From: Solirubrobacteraceae bacterium
GTDB taxonomy: Bacteria > Actinomycetota > Thermoleophilia > Solirubrobacterales > Solirubrobacteraceae
Direction: 5' to 3'
DNA: 12,825 nucleotides
Assembly: GCA_030038955.1 (NCBI GenBank)
Contig: JASHQV010000350.1
Span: 1-12,825, forward strand
The translations under genes and the position numbers were made by a program. This document shows positions 6,728-12,412 of the stretch, piece after piece. Below the pieces are notes generated by a model, which saw only the letters and a list, made by a program, of their open reading frames with translations, did not search any database and had not been told where the DNA came from. The number at the start of each line of letters is the position of its first letter. The stretch's first letter is position 1.

Positions 6728-8071
6728 TCAGGGCGCCGTGCTCGGTGCCGGGCGCGGCAGCACGCGCTTGCCGCCCGTGCCGAGCAGGAACGCGACCAGC
6801 GCAAGCGCCATCACCAGCGCCATGATCAGCCACGACGTGCGATACCCAACTGCCACCAGCAGGAACCCGAACGCGATCGGCCCGCCTGCGTGGCCCGAGT
6901 CCCACAGACTGCCGAACACGCCCATCGCCGAGCCGTACCTGCCGGCGGTCGTGAGGTCGCCGATCATCGCCATCGTCGAGGGGGTGACGATCCCCGTGCC
7001 GGCGCCGAACACGACGCTCAGCGCGAGCAGCGCGCCGAAGCTCGAGGCGCGGGGGATCAAGATCAGCGACCCGATGCACAGCAGCGAGCCCGCGACGATC
7101 AGCGGCCGACGCGAGCCGAGCCGATCCGAGCGCCGGCCCATCGCCGGACGGCTCCACACCGACGCCACCCCCTGCGCGCCCGCGAGCAGCCCGATCTGCC
7201 AGGTCGGGATGTGCACGGTGAGCGCGTACAGCGGCAGATACGCCTGCACCGACCCGATCCCGACCCACAGCATCGCCTCGACCAGGCTCACCAGGCGGAT
7301 CTGGCGATCGGCGACGATCTCGCGCACGCCGGCGGCGAGCTGGCGGAGCTGTGGCCCCAGCGTGGCGCGCGCCGCAGCGCGGCCGTCGCCGCGCTGCGGC
7401 GCGCGCTCCTCCGGTGTGGGCGCATCCGTGAAGCGGTCGCGGGGCACGCGCAGCATCACCCCGAGCGCCAGGATTCCGATTGCGCCGCAGACCACGAACG
7501 CCAGCGAGAAGTCGGCGGCGGTCAGCGACAGCACGACGCCCCCGAGGATCGGCCCGAGCACGACGCCGGCGTTCTCCGAGGCGTTGTACAGCCCGAGGCG
7601 ATGGCCGCGCTCACGCGGGTAGACCTTGGCGACCAGCGCCGAGGCGGGCGGCGCGTAAAGCGCCGTCGCCAGCCCGTGGTAGAGGCGCACCACCAGCAGC
7701 ACCGGCCACGACAGCGCCGCCAGGTACAGGAACGGGCCGCTCGCCTTCACCACCGCGCCGAGCATCATCAGCCGCCTGAAGCCGAACAGGTCCGACAGCG
7801 CCCCCGACGGGAGCTTGACGACCACGCCGGTGAGCGTGACCGCCGCGACGATCAGGCCGACCAGCTGCACCGGCGCCCCCAGGTGCCGCGCGTACAGCGG
7901 CGTCAGCGGCGTCCGCGCCATCTCGTAGCTGAGCCGGCCGAGGAAGCCGACCCCGCACAGCAGCACGAACGGCGACGGCTGGCGCGACGGCGCGATCCAC
8001 TCGCTCCCATCCGGCCCCTTAGATGGCTCACCCTCCGGAGCCTGCGTTGCGCTGGCGTGTGGGGGGGACAC
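6728..8071 (-). CDS. MFS transporter (probable multidrug efflux), third gene of a two-component operon
   Basis: Inner-membrane proton-linked transporter of 447 residues with two six-helix halves. The N-terminal half carries the MFS motif A region SGALSDLFGFRR (89-100) in the loop between helices 2 and 3. A degenerate second copy, MGRRSDRLGSRR (311-322), sits at the equivalent place in the C-terminal half. A charged central loop (about 208-256, with APTPEERAPQRGDGR) separates the halves. ENAGVVLGPILGG (166-178) is the helix-5 motif C region (GPxLGG) that marks drug:H+ antiporters. The first ~32 residues are soluble. The start is GTG, 11 bases after the histidine kinase stop, without a clear ribosome binding site, so a start slightly inside is possible. 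Position downstream of a regulator and a kinase suggests an efflux pump induced by the signal they sense. Substrate unknown. Confidence 0.88.
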   Translation of the reverse strand: MSPPHASATQAPEGEPSKGPDGSEWIAPSRQPSPFVLLCGVGFLGRLSYEMARTPLTPLYARHLGAPVQLVGLIVAAVTLTGVVVKLPSGALSDLFGFRRLMMLGAVVKASGPFLYLAALSWPVLLVVRLYHGLATALYAPPASALVAKVYPRERGHRLGLYNASENAGVVLGPILGGVVLSLTAADFSLAFVVCGAIGILALGVMLRVPRDRFTDAPTPEERAPQRGDGRAAARATLGPQLRQLAAGVREIVADRQIRLVSLVEAMLWVGIGSVQAYLPLYALTVHIPTWQIGLLAGAQGVASVWSRPAMGRRSDRLGSRRPLIVAGSLLCIGSLILIPRASSFGALLALSVVFGAGTGIVTPSTMAMIGDLTTAGRYGSAMGVFGSLWDSGHAGGPIAFGFLLVAVGYRTSWLIMALVMALALVAFLLGTGGKRVLPRPAPSTAP

Positions 8072-8082
8072 CGCCGATCAGG

Positions 8083-9417
8083 CTAGTCCACACCGCCGCG
8101 TGCTTGACTGCCGGCGCTCGCGAGGACGGCGTCTGCGCTCGCCTCGGCGACGGCAGGGAAGCGAACGTCGACCGCCAGTCCCCCGCCTGCCGCAGGACGG
8201 ACTTCGAGCGCGGCGTCGTGCGCCGCCGCGATCGCCGCGACGATCGACAGCCCGAGCCCGAGCCCGCCGCGATCGCCGACGCGGTCGTCGGACAGGCGCT
8301 GAAACGGCTGCAGCAGCCGCTCGATCTCTGTGGCGGGCACCGCCGGGCCGTCGTTCTCGACCGTCAACCGAGCCTGCCCGCCGTCACTCCGCACGGTCAG
8401 CGCGGCGCGACCGCCGCGCACGTTGTGACGGATCGCGTTGTCGAGCAGGTTCGAGACGAGCCGCTCGAGCAGCCGCCGATCGCCGGACACCAACGCCGGC
8501 TCGGTCGTTGCCCCGAGCCGGACGCCGTGCGCGGTCGCGTCCGCTGTGAGCCTGCTGAGAGCTTCTGTGGCGATCGCGGCGGGATCGAGCAGCTCGCGCT
8601 GCTCGATCCCGCGCTGACCCTGCGCGAGCGTGAGCAGCGCGTCGATCAGCTGCTCCTGCTGCTCGTTCTCGTCGAGCGCCTGCCGGCAGGTGTCGCGAAA
8701 CGAGTCGATCGTCGCGTGCGGATCCTCGAGCGCCATCTCCAGCAGCGCCCGCGTGACGGTCAGTGGCGTCCGCAGCTCGTGCGAGGCGTTGGCGACGAAC
8801 CGCCGCTGTGCGTCGAATGCTCCCTCGAGGCGCGCGAGCAGGGCGTCGATCGTGTCCGCGAGCTGCCTCAGCTCGTCGCGCGGGCCCGGCACCGCCAGGC
8901 GCTGGTGCAGGTTCGCCTCCGAGATCTCCCGGGTAGTGGCGGTGATCGTCCGCAGCGGCGCCAGCACCCTGCCAGCGACCAGCCATCCGAGCGCAGCGGA
9001 GACGACGGCCATGATCGCCAGCGCGATCGCCGACCAGATAATCAGCTCGTGCAGGTCGGAGATTCGCTGGCCGCTGCCGACGATCCGCACCACGTCCTTG
9101 CCGGCGCTGGAGCGAAGCAGCTGGCGCACCCGGGGCGGCAGCGCGGCGCCGCGGAACTGGACCTTCCCCGGCACGCGAAGTGAGCGGGTCGACGCCCGCG
9201 GCGACGCCGACCTCAGCCCCGTTCGTTTGCCGGGCGCGACAACGAACCTCGGGCCGACAGTGGTCACAGTGGCGTGCGCGACCAACGTGTACGTGATCGC
9301 CAGCAGCGCCGCCCCGCACGCGAGGAACAGACCCGCGTAGAGCAGCGTCAGCCGCCAGCGAACCGTCGTCGGCGGATGCAGCCGCAGGGCGCGCGCCGCC
9401 AGCTCACGAGCGCTCAT
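8083..9417 (-). CDS. Sensor histidine kinase (HisKA/HATPase type)
   Basis: Membrane-bound sensor of 444 residues that autophosphorylates on His and passes the phosphate to the regulator encoded just upstream. Order: membrane helix 22-46, an extracytoplasmic sensor of only about 75 residues (48-122) rich in Arg, Ser and Val, second helix 125-148, HAMP linker (about 149-200, with RVLAPLRTI). The dimerisation domain has NASHELRTPLT with H213. The ATP-binding domain has N-box NLLDNAIRHN (323-332), G1 box ENDGP (354-358) and G2 box GGLGLGLSIV (384-393). All catalytic residues are present. The ATG at 9417 overlaps the regulator stop by 14 bases, so the pair is coupled. The small sensor domain has no recognisable ligand-binding fold; an envelope or membrane stress cue is plausible given the linked exporters and lipoprotein. 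Confidence 0.93.
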   Translation of the reverse strand: MSARELAARALRLHPPTTVRWRLTLLYAGLFLACGAALLAITYTLVAHATVTTVGPRFVVAPGKRTGLRSASPRASTRSLRVPGKVQFRGAALPPRVRQLLRSSAGKDVVRIVGSGQRISDLHELIIWSAIALAIMAVVSAALGWLVAGRVLAPLRTITATTREISEANLHQRLAVPGPRDELRQLADTIDALLARLEGAFDAQRRFVANASHELRTPLTVTRALLEMALEDPHATIDSFRDTCRQALDENEQQEQLIDALLTLAQGQRGIEQRELLDPAAIATEALSRLTADATAHGVRLGATTEPALVSGDRRLLERLVSNLLDNAIRHNVRGGRAALTVRSDGGQARLTVENDGPAVPATEIERLLQPFQRLSDDRVGDRGGLGLGLSIVAAIAAAHDAALEVRPAAGGGLAVDVRFPAVAEASADAVLASAGSQARGGVD

Positions 9418-10096
9418 CGCGCGCTCCGATCGCCTGGTCGCTCGGGATCCGGTAGCCGACGGGCGTGACGGTCTCGATCACGGGCGGCTCGCCCAGCTTC
9501 GCGCGCAGGCGGCTGACCGTCATCCGCACCGCGTTGGTGAACGGGTCGGTGGTGTCGTCCCAGGCGCGCTCGAGGATCTCCTCGCTGGAGACGGCGGCGC
9601 CATCGGCGCCGAGCAGGATCTCCAGCACCGCGAACTCCTTGGGGCTGAGCACGACCGGTGCCCCCGCACGGGTGACGGTGCGGCGGGCCGAGTCGAGCAT
9701 TAGGTCGCCGCGTACGAGCGTCGGCGGCCGCGGGCGGCGCGAGCGGCGGGCGAGCGCGTGGACGCGGGCGACCAGCTCGGCGAGGTGGAACGGCTTGGCG
9801 AGGTAGTCGTCGGCGCCGATCCGCAGCCCGGTGACGCGATCCGCGAGCGTGCCGGCCGCGGTCAGCATCAGCACGGCGCCCGGATAGCCGCCGGCGACGA
9901 GCGACCGGCACACCTCGTCGCCGTGGACGCGCGGCAGGTCGCGGTCGAGCACGATCACGTCGTAGGTGGCCAACGACGTGCGCTCGAGCGCCTCGGCGCC
10001 GTCGAACGCGACGTCGACCGCGATCCCGTCGCGGCGCAGCACGGTCGCGACTGTCTCGGCCAGCCGGGGATGATCTTCGGCGACCAGCACCCGCAT
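9404..10096 (-). CDS. OmpR/PhoB-family response regulator
   Basis: Cytoplasmic transcription factor of 230 residues, first gene of the regulator-kinase-MFS operon. The receiver domain has acidic pocket E7/D8, phospho-acceptor D51 in VIVLDRDLP, T79 and K101 in KPF. A winged-helix DNA-binding domain follows (about 134-223), with SPKEFAVLEILL, EEILERAWDD, NAVRMTVSRLRAKLGEPPVI and VTPVGYRI. The ATG at 10096 is preceded by GAGGGTGAG at good spacing. The frame runs open to 10180, but the extra 28 residues are an Ala/Arg repeat encoded by a GC hairpin and would displace the receiver N-terminus. OmpR/PhoB proteins bind direct repeats about 11 bp apart. Such repeats (TAAC-N7-TAAC and its mirror) occur in this gene's own promoter region and before the adaptor gene, making both likely targets. 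Confidence 0.94.
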   Translation of the reverse strand: MRVLVAEDHPRLAETVATVLRRDGIAVDVAFDGAEALERTSLATYDVIVLDRDLPRVHGDEVCRSLVAGGYPGAVLMLTAAGTLADRVTGLRIGADDYLAKPFHLAELVARVHALARRSRRPRPPTLVRGDLMLDSARRTVTRAGAPVVLSPKEFAVLEILLGADGAAVSSEEILERAWDDTTDPFTNAVRMTVSRLRAKLGEPPVIETVTPVGYRIPSDQAIGARDERS

Positions 10097-10134
10097 GTGC
10101 TCACCCTCGGTTCGATCCTCTCGCGTCGATCGTG

Positions 10135-10164
10135 CGGCGGCGCGGGCAGCCGCCCGCGCCGCCG
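10135..10164 (-). promoter_or_regulatory. GC-only hairpin in the 5' leader of the regulator operon
   Basis: Arms 10135-10147 and 10152-10164 are exact 13-bp reverse complements made only of G and C, with a four-base loop (AGCC on the + strand). If transcription starts near 10172, as the TACGAT element suggests, the hairpin forms at the very 5' end of the regulator mRNA, about 38 bases before the ATG. No T-run follows in the transcribed direction, so it is not a typical terminator. It may stabilise the mRNA or modulate expression. Confidence 0.5.
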
Positions 10165-10178
10165 GCTTCACCGTGAGC

Positions 10179-10184
10179 ATCGTA
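10179..10184 (-). promoter_or_regulatory. Candidate -10 element of the regulator-kinase-MFS operon
   Basis: Read on the minus strand this is TACGAT, a match to TANNNT. It lies nine bases beyond the outer half-site of the dyad at 10194-10226 and leaves a leader of about 75 bases before the regulator ATG at 10096. A recognisable -35 is absent, as expected for a promoter that needs an activator bound in that place. Confidence 0.45.
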
Positions 10185-10193
10185 GATCGCGGA

Positions 10194-10226
10194 TAACAGC
10201 GGCATAACGGCGTTACGGCCGTGTTA
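10194..10226. promoter_or_regulatory. Four-half-site dyad operator, copy A (divergent promoter region)
   Basis: TAAC (10194-10197), N7, TAAC (10205-10208), N3, GTTA (10212-10215), N7, GTTA (10223-10226): two direct repeats with 11-bp period facing their mirror image. The same arrangement with the same spacings recurs at 10819-10851. It lies between the divergent regulator operon and lipoprotein gene, just upstream of candidate -10 elements on both sides. The 11-bp repeat is the layout bound by OmpR/PhoB-family dimers. Assignment to the neighbouring regulator is inference. Confidence 0.7.
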
Positions 10227-10238
10227 GCTGCTCGGCTC

Positions 10239-10244
10239 TACAAC
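10239..10244 (+). promoter_or_regulatory. Candidate -10 element of the lipoprotein gene
   Basis: TACAAC begins 12 bases after the last GTTA of operator copy A, and the identical hexamer occurs at the identical distance after copy B. The shared spacing is better evidence than the hexamer itself, which lacks the final T of TANNNT. The ATG at 10259 is 14 bases further on, so the leader would be only a few bases long. This fits the absence of a Shine-Dalgarno site. Confidence 0.5.
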
Positions 10245-10258
10245 TGCGACTGCAAGCG

Positions 10259-10807
10259 ATGCCGAGCGTCTCCCACCGAAGCCGCCGCTCCGTCTACGGA
10301 GCGATCCCGCTGGGGCTGGCCTGCGCGCTGGCGCTCGGCGCCTGCGGCTCGTCAGCGCGCAAGCCCACCGCCGATGCGAACGGATACAGCCAGTCGCTGA
10401 AGTTCGCCGCTTGCATGCGCTCGCACGGCGTTAGCAACTATCCCGACTCGAGCCCGAGTGGCCGCGGCACCGTGCTCAAGATCACCCCCGGCTCCGGGCT
10501 CAACCCCCAGTCGCCGTCGTTCCGCTCGGCGCAGCAGGCGTGCGCGAAGCTGATGCCGGGCGCCTTTGGCGCGCCGCCGCAGATGAGCGCAAGCCAGTAC
10601 CGGTCGGCGCTCAAGTTCGCCGGCTGCATGCGCTCGCATGGGCTGTCGAGCTTCCCCGACCCGGCCCGCTCGGTCTCCGCCAGCGCCGGTCCGATCTTCG
10701 TCGTCCGCGGCATGGAGTTCGAGCTCGGCTCGGGGCTCAACCCGGCGTCACCGGCGTTCACGCGGGCCGCCGCCGCCTGCGGCGTGCCGCACCTCGGCGC
10801 CGCATAG
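10259..10807 (+). CDS. Secreted lipoprotein with two tandem 'CMRSHG' domains, function unknown
   Basis: A 182-residue protein with a basic N-terminus, hydrophobic stretch (13-26) and lipobox LGAC with Cys29. It is therefore probably anchored to the outer face of the cell membrane. The mature part holds two copies of one domain. Copy 1 (about 46-100) has LKFAACMRSHGVSNYPD and GSGLNPQSPSFRSAQQAC. Copy 2 (about 115-178) has LKFAGCMRSHGLSSFPD and GSGLNPASPAFTRAAAAC. Each copy has two cysteines (C52/C95 and C123/C174) that could form a disulfide. Proteins with this CMRSHG-x(n)-NPxSPxF pattern are, from memory, widespread but uncharacterised in actinobacteria and often sit beside MacA-like adaptors, as here. 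The gene is divergent from the regulator operon and shares operator copy A. A role in sensing or assisting export at the membrane surface is a guess. Confidence 0.8.
   Translation: MPSVSHRSRRSVYGAIPLGLACALALGACGSSARKPTADANGYSQSLKFAACMRSHGVSNYPDSSPSGRGTVLKITPGSGLNPQSPSFRSAQQACAKLMPGAFGAPPQMSASQYRSALKFAGCMRSHGLSSFPDPARSVSASAGPIFVVRGMEFELGSGLNPASPAFTRAAAACGVPHLGAA
10397..10640 (+). repeat. Intragenic duplication within the lipoprotein gene
   Basis: The segments starting at 10397 and 10610 are nearly identical for about 31 bases: each encodes LKFA, then A or G, then CMRSHG. A weaker match continues to the second shared block (GSGLNP, then SP, then F), near 10492-10530 in copy 1 and 10729-10757 in copy 2. 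The copies have diverged in the linker between the blocks (about 17 residues in copy 1 and 24 in copy 2), so the duplication is old but the cores are conserved. Confidence 0.75.
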
Positions 10808-10818
10808 GCGCGCCTCGA

Positions 10819-10851
10819 TAACGTCCGGATAACGCTGTTACGGCGGTGTTA
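10819..10851. promoter_or_regulatory. Four-half-site dyad operator, copy B (upstream of the adaptor gene)
   Basis: TAAC (10819-10822), N7, TAAC (10830-10833), N3, GTTA (10837-10840), N7, GTTA (10848-10851): the same four half-sites and spacings as copy A. The inner and right half-sites also share the bases ATAACG and GTTACGGC-N-GTGTTA. The element fills the 71-bp gap between the lipoprotein stop and the adaptor start, which implies independent control of the adaptor-ABC genes by the same factor. Confidence 0.7.
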
Positions 10852-10863
10852 CCCCCGGGGCCG

Positions 10864-10869
10864 TACAAC
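10864..10869 (+). promoter_or_regulatory. Candidate -10 element of the adaptor gene
   Basis: TACAAC, 12 bases after the last GTTA of operator copy B, exactly as in copy A. The ATG at 10879 is nine bases downstream, so the transcript would be leaderless or nearly so. No Shine-Dalgarno sequence precedes the ATG, which agrees with this. Confidence 0.5.
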
Positions 10870-10878
10870 ACCCGACCG

Positions 10879-12408
10879 ATGAGCATCAGTTCGCTGACGG
10901 CAGCGCTCGGACGGCATCGACGGCGCCTGGCGGCCGGCGTGGCGCTGCTGGCGGCCGCGGTCGTGGTCGTCGTGCTGGTGCTCGGCGGCGGCAACGGCTC
11001 AGCGCCGGCGACGACGGCCGGCTCCACGGCCGCGGGCGCGGCGACGGTGCAGCGGCGTGACCTGGTCGAGACCGACACCGAGTCGGGCACACTCGGCTAT
11101 GCGGGCGCTCAGACCGTCTACAACCGGCTGAGCGGCACGGTCACGTGGGTGCCCGCCGTCGGCCGGGTGATCAAACCCGGCGAGCCGCTGTACGACATCG
11201 ACGGCGAGCCGGTGCTGCTGCTGAACGGCTCCACCCCCGCGTATCGCGAGCTGGACTCGAGCGACGGGCCGGGCAACGACATCGAGCAGCTCAACCGCAA
11301 CCTCGTGGAGCTCGGCTACAACCCGGACGGGATCGTCGTCGACGACGACTGGCAGGCCGCGACCACCGCTGGAGTCGAGGCGCTGCAGGAGGCGTTCGGC
11401 GAACAGCAGACCGGCTCGCTACCACTCGGTCAGGTCGTGTTCCTGCCCGGCGCCCAGCTGATCTCGACGGTCGACGCGACCGTCGGCTCGACGGGCAGCG
11501 GCGGCGGCTCACCGGCCGCCGCCGATGACGACTCCGACGCGGACACGAGCGGTACGAGCGACCCGGGGACGAAGTTCGTCAGCCTCGAGTCGGCGACCAC
11601 CGCCGCAACCACCTCGACGACCCCGACGACGACCACGGGCACCACCACCACGACCACCAAGCCCAGCGGCTCCAGCAGCTCGTCGAAGCATCACAGGCAC
11701 AAGTCGGCGACGCCGAGCCTGAGCGCGCTGACGGCGCTGATCGCCAAGCTCGAGGCGAAGATCGCCAAGCTCGAGCAGGGCTCTCCCGGTGGTCACGCGA
11801 GCTCTCCTAGCGATCACAGCAGCTCCCCGAGCGGCAGCTCGAGCTCGCCCAAGGACTCCGACAAGTCGGGCGACTCCGGCAACGACGACGACAACGGCGG
11901 CGGAGGCGGCGGCAGCGCCACGGAGATCATGCAGACGACCTCGACGCGGCTGGTCGTGACCGTCGACCTCCCCGCCACCCAGCAGAGTGAGGCCAAGGCC
12001 GGTGAGAAGGTGTCGGTTGAGATGCCCGCCGGCAACACCGTCGAGGGCAGGATCACGTCGGTCAGCTCGGTCGCGCAGAGCTCCAGCTCAGACGACGACT
12101 CGGGTAACAACTCGGGCAACTCGTCGCCGACGATCCCGGTGACGGTCGCGCTCGACCGGCATGTCAGCGGCGCCGGGCTCGACCAGGCGGCGGTCAGCGT
12201 GAACTTCGTCGAGGCGGAGGCGCGCCACGTGCTGTCGGTGCCGGTGACGGCGCTGCTGGCGACCAGTGGTGACAGCTATGCGGTGCAGGAGGCGACCTAC
12301 CCGCACAAGCTGATCCCGGTCACGACCGGGCTGTTCGCGGCCGGCTACGTGCAGATCTCAGGCGCGGGAATCTACCCGGGGCTGCAGGTCACCGACTCGC
12401 AGGGGTGA
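10879..12408 (+). CDS. MacA-like efflux adaptor with peptidoglycan-binding domain and long disordered insert
   Basis: A 509-residue membrane-anchored extracytoplasmic adaptor, expected to work with the ABC ATPase encoded four bases downstream and a permease presumably beyond the window. A signal-anchor helix spans about 17-36. The first barrel-sandwich part (56-128) includes GTVTWVPAVGRVIKPGEPLY. A PG_binding_1-like domain (133-185) has DIEQLNRNLVELGYNPDG. VFLPGAQLISTVDATVGS (187-204) returns to the sandwich, and beta-barrel strands follow from about 352 (RLVVTVDLPATQQSEAKAGE) to the C-terminus (VLSVPVTALLA). Between 204 and 350 lies a large low-complexity insert: acidic, Thr-rich (about 237-260), Ser-rich, HHRHK (271-275), a short coiled coil (LIAKLEAKIAKLEQ, 287-300), then Ser/Asp and a Gly run. 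ATG 10879 fits the TACAAC element; the frame stays open upstream to 10846 across the operator, which is unlikely to be coding. Substrate unknown. Confidence 0.87.
   Translation: MSISSLTAALGRHRRRLAAGVALLAAAVVVVVLVLGGGNGSAPATTAGSTAAGAATVQRRDLVETDTESGTLGYAGAQTVYNRLSGTVTWVPAVGRVIKPGEPLYDIDGEPVLLLNGSTPAYRELDSSDGPGNDIEQLNRNLVELGYNPDGIVVDDDWQAATTAGVEALQEAFGEQQTGSLPLGQVVFLPGAQLISTVDATVGSTGSGGGSPAAADDDSDADTSGTSDPGTKFVSLESATTAATTSTTPTTTTGTTTTTTKPSGSSSSSKHHRHKSATPSLSALTALIAKLEAKIAKLEQGSPGGHASSPSDHSSSPSGSSSSPKDSDKSGDSGNDDDNGGGGGGSATEIMQTTSTRLVVTVDLPATQQSEAKAGEKVSVEMPAGNTVEGRITSVSSVAQSSSSDDDSGNNSGNSSPTIPVTVALDRHVSGAGLDQAAVSVNFVEAEARHVLSVPVTALLATSGDSYAVQEATYPHKLIPVTTGLFAAGYVQISGAGIYPGLQVTDSQG
12145..12191 (+). 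repeat. 47-bp exact direct repeat, copy 1 (native, in adaptor gene)
   Basis: Identical base for base to 12779-12825. Here it encodes VALDRHVSGAGLDQA, which fits the adaptor family's conserved LDQA-x-V segment, so this copy is native. The bases before the repeat differ between the copies. Confidence 0.95.
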
Positions 12409-12412
12409 GCGC

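Noticed and set aside
6890..9183. Long plus-strand open frames opposite the MFS and histidine kinase genes
   Set aside because: Their products are His/Arg/Gln-rich without recognisable motifs, while the minus-strand genes show complete family motifs.
10097..10180. 28-residue N-terminal extension of the response regulator
   Set aside because: ATG at 10096 has a good Shine-Dalgarno and starts exactly where receiver domains start; the extension is an Ala/Arg repeat from the GC hairpin.
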